From Chitinophagales bacterium (GTDB lineage: Bacteria > Bacteroidota > Bacteroidia > Chitinophagales > BACL12): 64,000 nt of DNA. Below the pieces are notes generated by a model that saw nothing but the letters and a program-made list of their open reading frames with translations, made no database searches and was not told where the DNA came from. A program made the position numbers and the translations under genes. The stretch lies in the NCBI GenBank assembly GCA_020636645.1, contig JACJXO010000003.1:62001-126000 (forward strand), in the 5' to 3' direction. Below, one piece after another: positions 59,817 through 64,000 of the stretch (the stretch's first letter is position 1; the number at the start of each line of letters is the position of its first letter).

Positions 59817-60557
59817 GTGAGCAATTTCAACGAAGAAAAACACAGCTGGGAAAGCCCTGTACTCGGGCTGAAAATGGAAATGTTAACATTCGGCACAGAA
59901 GGTTTCCCTATCGTGCTGTTTCCCACCTCTATGGGCATGCACAATGAGAACCGCGATTTTAAGCTCATCGAGGCCATCGGCTGGTTCATCGACCAGGGGA
60001 TGATCAAGGTGTATTGCCCGGACGGAATTGATAAACACAGCTGGTACAATACTGATGCAGCCCCCGAATATCGTGTCAAAAATCATATACTCTATGATCA
60101 GATGCTGACAGAAGAATTGTATCCCCGGATGAAGGAAGAGACCGGTTTTTCGCGGATAGGAACAGCAGGATGCAGTTTTGGCGGGTATCATGCTATGAAT
60201 TTCGGCCTCCGGCACCCTGATCTGGTTGCTGCCATATTTTCCCTTGCGGCAAAGTTTGACATTCGCGATCAGATGGATGGGGTGTATAACGATGATGTTT
60301 ACTTCAACAATCCGGTAGATTATCTGCCGGACCTGGAGGATCCCTGGCTCTGGAAATCGCAGATATTCCTGGGTTCTGCTGAGTATGACATGTGCCTCGA
60401 TGCCAACTATAATCTGGCTCATGTGTTGGGTACCAAACAAGTGCCTCACATGCTGCAGGTGAAGCCGAATGACAAGCATGACTGGCCTTGCTGGAGAGAG
60501 CAGCTCCCCTACTTTTTAAGTCTGCTGGACATTGAAAAAACCAAAGAACTTCTTTAA
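59817..60557 (+). CDS. Alpha/beta hydrolase (esterase family) in an amide-ligase operon
   Basis: About 246 residues with the alpha/beta-hydrolase nucleophile motif GCSFGGYHA and a likely catalytic His in DKHDWPCW near the end. It belongs with short esterases such as EstA-like PF00756 members. It lies 30 nt before the ATP-grasp gene. The neighbourhood suggests it processes or activates a metabolite made by the two ligases; this is inference. The GTG start is set by the promoter position. Confidence 0.8.
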   Translation: MSNFNEEKHSWESPVLGLKMEMLTFGTEGFPIVLFPTSMGMHNENRDFKLIEAIGWFIDQGMIKVYCPDGIDKHSWYNTDAAPEYRVKNHILYDQMLTEELYPRMKEETGFSRIGTAGCSFGGYHAMNFGLRHPDLVAAIFSLAAKFDIRDQMDGVYNDDVYFNNPVDYLPDLEDPWLWKSQIFLGSAEYDMCLDANYNLAHVLGTKQVPHMLQVKPNDKHDWPCWREQLPYFLSLLDIEKTKELL

Positions 60558-60587
60558 AGCAACTAATAAATAAAATCCCATAATAAA

Positions 60588-61589
60588 ATGGAAATCAAGA
60601 AAATAGGAATATTGTTTGGTCAGGAAGACAGCTTCCCCAATGCCTTCGTAGATACCATCAACAGCAGGAATGTACCCGGCATCGTTGCAGAAAAGGTCAG
60701 CATAGATAAGGTCATGCAGGGTGAGCCTACAGAATATACCGTCATTCTGGATCGCATCAGCCACGATGCTCCATTCTATCGTGCCTATCTGAAGAATGCC
60801 GCCATGAGTGGCACCTATGTGATGAACAATCCGTTCTGGTGGAGTGCTGATGAAAAATTCTTCAACAACGCCCTGGCAGTTAAACTGGGAATTCCTGTAC
60901 CGAAGTCAGTGCTGCTTCCCTCCCATGATATGCCACCCAATACCAAGGAAGGATCATTCCGCAACCTGAAGTACCCGATGGACTGGCAATCGATCTTTAA
61001 TTATACCGGACTTCCTGCCTACATGAAGCCGCATGATGGTGGTGGATGGAGAGGTGTGACCAAGATCGAATCCATTGAACAGTTCTTTGAGGTCTATAAA
61101 GACAGCGGTACCGACGTCATGATGCTGCAGGAAGAGATCACTTTTGATTACTATTTCCGATGCTATTACCTGGCTGGCGACCGTGTGCATATCATGTATT
61201 ACGAACCACGCAACCCGCATCACCTGCGGTACACCTGGAACGGGCCGCAGGCCAGTGCAGAGCTGATGGAAACTGTTCGCAAGTACACCATTGCCCTGAA
61301 CCAGGGACTCGGCTATGACTTCAATACAGTTGAGTGGGCGGTCAGAGACGGCATTCCTTATGCCATTGACTTCTGCAATCCGGCTCCTGATGCTGAGCGC
61401 TTAAGTGTGGGTGAAGAGAACTTTGCCTGGATCATACAGAACGCAGCAGACATGGCCATTGAGAAAGCCCTCAACCATAAACCGGGCGTGGTCAACCTGA
61501 GCTTTGGCACCTTCATAAAAAATTCTGTGTATGGTTTTCCGCATAAAGGAGAAACCCTGCCTATATTTAGCGCAGCAAGCACGAATTGA
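60588..61589 (+). CDS. ATP-grasp family ligase
   Basis: This 333-residue protein has an ATP-grasp fold with the adenine and phosphate-binding segment AYMKPHDGGGWRGV and the metal-binding DFCNPAPDAE near the C-terminus. ATP-grasp enzymes join a carboxylate to an amine through an acyl-phosphate. The gene is preceded by an esterase and followed 2 nt later by a GCS2-type ligase. The substrate is unknown; a peptide-like or amide-linked metabolite is likely. Confidence 0.87.
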   Translation: MEIKKIGILFGQEDSFPNAFVDTINSRNVPGIVAEKVSIDKVMQGEPTEYTVILDRISHDAPFYRAYLKNAAMSGTYVMNNPFWWSADEKFFNNALAVKLGIPVPKSVLLPSHDMPPNTKEGSFRNLKYPMDWQSIFNYTGLPAYMKPHDGGGWRGVTKIESIEQFFEVYKDSGTDVMMLQEEITFDYYFRCYYLAGDRVHIMYYEPRNPHHLRYTWNGPQASAELMETVRKYTIALNQGLGYDFNTVEWAVRDGIPYAIDFCNPAPDAERLSVGEENFAWIIQNAADMAIEKALNHKPGVVNLSFGTFIKNSVYGFPHKGETLPIFSAASTN

Positions 61590-61591
61590 CT

Positions 61592-62698
61592 ATGATCGAC
61601 CTGTCGCCATTTACCTTAGGAATAGAAGAAGAGTTTCAGATCATTGATCCTGTTTCCCGCGATCTCGCCCATCGCCGGCATCATATCATTGATGCCGGTG
61701 AGGCTACCGGTGAGCAGATCAAGGCTGAGATGCACCAGAGTGTGGTAGAAGTGGCCACCAAGATCTGTGCAGACATCAAGGAAGCACGCCAGGAGGTTTT
61801 CAAGTTACGCAGGATCGTAGCTGACCTGGCAGATAAAGACAACCTGAAGATCGCAGCGGCAGGAACCCACCCCTTCGCCCAGTGGGAAGAGCAGCTCATT
61901 ACCAATCATCCCAGGTATGAGGAGATCATCAATGAGATGCAGGATGCTGCACGAAGCAATCTCATCTTCGGCTTGCATGTGCATGTAGGAATGCCTTCAA
62001 GAGATGTGGCAGTATTCATGATGAACTCCCTGCGTTACTTCCTCCCCCACATCTTTTCCCTCAGCACCAACAGCCCTTTCTGGGAAGGCCGGAATACAGG
62101 GTTCAAGAGCTTCCGCACCAAAGTGTTTGACAAGTTTCCCCGAACAGGATTACCCGACGTGTTCAACGACGCAAGTCACTTTGACAATTTCGTGGCGTTG
62201 CTGGTCAAGACCAACTGCATAGACAATGGTAAAAAGATCTGGTGGGATCTGCGGGTGCATCCTTATTTCAATACGATCGAATTCCGCATCTGCGATGTAA
62301 CACTGCGTGCCGATGAGACCGTTGCTCTGGCAGCACTCATGCAGGCACTTACTGCCAAGCTGTACAAACTTATGCGCAGCAATATGGGATGGCGCAACTA
62401 TGACAAGGCGCTCATCAATGAAAACAAATGGCGTGCAGCCCGATTTGGTATTGAGGGCAACCTGATCGATTTTGGCAAGCAAAAAGAAGTCAACACCAAA
62501 GACCTCATTCTGGAGGTGATAGAACTGGTGGATGATGTGCTGGATGAACTAGGCAGCCGGGAAGAGATGGAACACATCAAATGGATCCTGAACAACGGCA
62601 CCGGTGCAGACAGACAGCTGGAAAGCTATAACCAGAATGGCTATAACTTTAAGAAGCTGATGGATTTCATTGTGGAGGAAAGCTACGTTGGCCTCTGA
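61592..62698 (+). CDS. Glutamate-cysteine ligase-like carboxylate-amine ligase (GCS2/YbdK family)
   Basis: About 368 residues starting MIDLSPFTLGIEEEFQIIDP, the diagnostic N-terminus of the GCS2 (TIGR02050) family, followed by RSNLIFGLHVHVG and the later HPYFNTIEFRICD motif. These enzymes form amide bonds at a glutamate gamma-carboxyl; YbdK itself is a weak gamma-glutamylcysteine synthetase. I start at ATG 61592; a TTG at 61586 overlaps the ATP-grasp stop. Confidence 0.9.
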   Translation: MIDLSPFTLGIEEEFQIIDPVSRDLAHRRHHIIDAGEATGEQIKAEMHQSVVEVATKICADIKEARQEVFKLRRIVADLADKDNLKIAAAGTHPFAQWEEQLITNHPRYEEIINEMQDAARSNLIFGLHVHVGMPSRDVAVFMMNSLRYFLPHIFSLSTNSPFWEGRNTGFKSFRTKVFDKFPRTGLPDVFNDASHFDNFVALLVKTNCIDNGKKIWWDLRVHPYFNTIEFRICDVTLRADETVALAALMQALTAKLYKLMRSNMGWRNYDKALINENKWRAARFGIEGNLIDFGKQKEVNTKDLILEVIELVDDVLDELGSREEMEHIKWILNNGTGADRQLESYNQNGYNFKKLMDFIVEESYVGL

Positions 62699-62766
62699 CG
62701 AAGTCCTGAACAGAAACAACCAATTCCTTATTTCATTCTGCAGACAACCCTTCGGTAAATCTGTAA

Positions 62767-63423
62767 TTAGCCGTTTGCTTTCTTGTGATCTGCAAGGAAC
62801 TGTGCCAGTCCGATATCAGTGAGCGGATGTTTGAACAATCCCATGATGGAACTGAGCGGACAGGTCACCACATCGGCACCAGCCTCTGCACATTTGACAA
62901 TATGCATGGGGTTGCGGATAGATGCCGCCAGTACCTGTGTGTCAAATCCATGAACATTGTATATGTGCACGATCTGTGCGATAAGGTCCATCCCATCCCA
63001 GTTGATATCGTCGATACGGCCAATGAACGGCGACAGATAAGTGGCCCCTGCCTTGGCAGCCAGGATTGCCTGACCTGCACTGAATACGAGTGTGCAATTG
63101 GTGCGGATACCGTTATCAGTAAACCATCTGATAGCTTTCACGCCATCTTTGATCATGGGTACTTTCACCACGATGTTCGGATGTAAGGCTGCCAGTTCTT
63201 TCCCCTCTCTGATGATGCCATCATAGTCAGTAGCGATCACCTCAGCACTGATATCTCCATCCACGATTTCGCAAATGGCTTTGTAATGGTTACGAATGTT
63301 CTCTTCGCCGGATACCCCCACCTTCGCCATCAGCGATGGATTGGTGGTCACCCCATCCAGAATGCCCAGCGCAGCGGCTTCTTTGATCTCTTCCAGATTG
63401 GCTGTATCAATAAAGAATTTCAT
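62767..63423 (-). CDS. Small transaldolase (TalC type)
   Basis: This 218-residue protein has the Schiff-base lysine Lys87 in VVKVPM. Glu61 in SAEVIA stands where E. coli FSA has Gln59. In this family Glu at that site marks transaldolases, whereas Gln marks fructose-6-phosphate aldolase. It would interconvert sedoheptulose-7-phosphate and glyceraldehyde-3-phosphate with erythrose-4-phosphate and fructose-6-phosphate in the pentose phosphate pathway. It is separated from GCS2 by 68 nt and precedes the SRP RNA gene on the opposite side. Confidence 0.92.
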   Translation of the reverse strand: MKFFIDTANLEEIKEAAALGILDGVTTNPSLMAKVGVSGEENIRNHYKAICEIVDGDISAEVIATDYDGIIREGKELAALHPNIVVKVPMIKDGVKAIRWFTDNGIRTNCTLVFSAGQAILAAKAGATYLSPFIGRIDDINWDGMDLIAQIVHIYNVHGFDTQVLAASIRNPMHIVKCAEAGADVVTCPLSSIMGLFKHPLTDIGLAQFLADHKKANG

Positions 63424-63494
63424 AGTATTTTTTTACAGGGATAAAAGTAATGTATGAAAGATATGATCAAAAATGACAGGTTGTGCAAAAAAAA

Positions 63495-63591
63495 TGGGCA
63501 AGTTACTTACATCGCACCGCTACGACCACCTACCCTTGCTTCCGTCAGGACCTGGGGGATTCAGCAGGAGCTGGTCGTATAAGACTTGCCC
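63495..63591 (-). ncRNA. ffs: Bacterial small SRP RNA
   Basis: The minus strand carries the SRP core GGTCCTGACGGAAGCAAGGG. GGGCAAGT at the 5' end pairs with ACTTGCCC at the 3' end (8 bp), and ACGACC with GGTCGT further in. Eight T residues (63487-63494) follow the 3' end as a terminator tract. The molecule is about 97 nt, the small bacterial type. It binds Ffh to direct membrane proteins to the translocon. Confidence 0.95.
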
Positions 63592-63595
63592 GGTG

Positions 63596-63603
63596 CAAAG
63601 ATA
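63596..63603 (-). promoter_or_regulatory. -7 element TATCTTTG of the SRP RNA gene
   Basis: It matches TAnnTTTG perfectly, and the paired 5' end of the RNA (GGGCAAG) begins after 4 nt. This calibrates the box-to-transcript-start distance for the organism. No -33 TTG is seen. Confidence 0.7.
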
Positions 63604-63637
63604 GCAAAACCACTGTGCATACCGCTGCCTTTTGTCC

Positions 63638-63645
63638 TATTTTTG
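63638..63645 (+). promoter_or_regulatory. -7 element TATTTTTG of the acyl-CoA carboxylase gene
   Basis: It matches TAnnTTTG perfectly, 16 nt before the ATG at 63662, predicting a leader of about 12 nt. It is divergent from the SRP RNA promoter 35 bp away. Confidence 0.5.
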
Positions 63646-63661
63646 CTGTTCAGGTACACGT

Positions 63662-64000
63662 ATGAATTTAGAACAGAACAGGAACGAAGACAGCATGCGC
63701 CTGCAGATCTCCCGGATGGAATCCAGGCTTGGAGAGATCATGTTGGGCGGTGGTAAAAAGAACATAGAGAAACTGCATGCTAAAGGCAAGATGACCGCCC
63801 GTGAGCGCATTGACGCCTTGCTGGATCCCGGAAGCGAGCGTCTGGAGATTGGCGGCTTTGCAGGGTACGATATGTATCAGGAACAGGGTGGATGTCCTTC
63901 CGGCGGGGTGGTCGTGGTCATGGGCTATGTATCAGGCAGGCAATGCCTGGTGGTGGCTAATGATGCCACTGTAAAAGCCGGTGCCTGGTTTCCCATCACA
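63662..64000 (+). CDS. Acyl-CoA carboxylase carboxyltransferase (beta) subunit (partial, runs off window end)
   Basis: The first 113 codons are visible, beginning MNLEQNRNEDSMRLQISRME. The family pattern KLHAKGKMTARERIDALLDP and the following PSGGVVVVMGYVSGR match the N-terminal carboxyltransferase domain of propionyl-/methylcrotonyl-CoA carboxylase beta subunits (PccB/MccB-like). These transfer carboxyl groups from biotin to acyl-CoA. The rest lies beyond the window, so substrate specificity cannot be judged. Confidence 0.9.
   Translation, partial: MNLEQNRNEDSMRLQISRMESRLGEIMLGGGKKNIEKLHAKGKMTARERIDALLDPGSERLEIGGFAGYDMYQEQGGCPSGGVVVVMGYVSGRQCLVVANDATVKAGAWFPIT

Noticed and set aside
63483..63665. 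A 60-codon plus-strand frame across the SRP RNA
   Set aside because: The region is explained by the SRP RNA with paired ends and a T-tract on the minus strand, so no protein is likely.

Overview
The window reads as gene-dense chromosomal DNA from a Bacteroidota bacterium. Supporting signs are a type IX secretion C-terminal sorting domain, a V-type ATPase operon that carries a DUF2764 gene, a DUF5777 outer-membrane barrel next to cytochrome-like lipoproteins, many exported beta-propeller proteins, and promoters built around the Bacteroidota -7 element TAnnTTTG. Start codons rarely have Shine-Dalgarno sequences. The lineage may be Saprospirales or Chitinophagales, but the sequence alone does not settle this. 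I see no insertion sequence, prophage, CRISPR array or tRNA; this looks like core genome.

Layout. 1-6.1 kb: a membrane protein and a LOG-family protein, a small beta-barrel, an LpxL-like acyltransferase, a prohibitin and an M49 peptidase. 6.2-10.3 kb: two anion transporters (PiT and SLC13). 10.4-17.9 kb: a TPR protein, gyrA, an S9 peptidase, an AlkA-like glycosylase and an SDR. 18.0-20.0 kb: an ExbB/ExbD/TonB energy-transduction operon. 20.0-24.9 kb: folC, a thioredoxin-like protein, msrB and a PhoR/PhoB-type two-component pair. 25-30.2 kb: mostly exported proteins of unknown role. 30.2-33.5 kb: a queuosine-precursor transporter, an ICMT-like protein, release factor 3 and ArfB. 33.5-40.7 kb: an FG-GAP/T9SS surface protein and a thiamine locus (TPP riboswitch, TonB-dependent receptor, NadR-like kinase, PnuC/PnuT-type transporter). 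40.9-43.6 kb: three cytochrome-like lipoproteins and a DUF5777 barrel. 43.6-50.9 kb: the V-ATPase operon. 51.3-59.6 kb: a GH113-like lipoprotein, a universal stress protein, small exported proteins and a divergent glucan phosphorylase. 59.8-62.7 kb: an esterase, ATP-grasp and GCS2 operon. 62.8-64 kb: a small transaldolase, the SRP RNA and the start of an acyl-CoA carboxylase.

The most unusual signals are in the architecture. The SRP RNA places the transcript start about 5 nt after TAnnTTTG. Several protein genes have exactly that spacing between the box and the start codon, which predicts leaderless mRNAs. At three loci the U-tract of an upstream gene's terminator merges into the -7 box of the next, apparently leaderless, gene. 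Four convergent gene pairs meet at the palindrome TGATCA, which gives both genes their TGA stop with no base between them.

Protein-level oddities are a glucan phosphorylase with serine in place of the PLP-binding lysine, a V-ATPase rotor subunit with the full Na+-ligand set, a GyrA with glycine at the quinolone-critical serine position, and an undescribed-looking amide-ligase operon.
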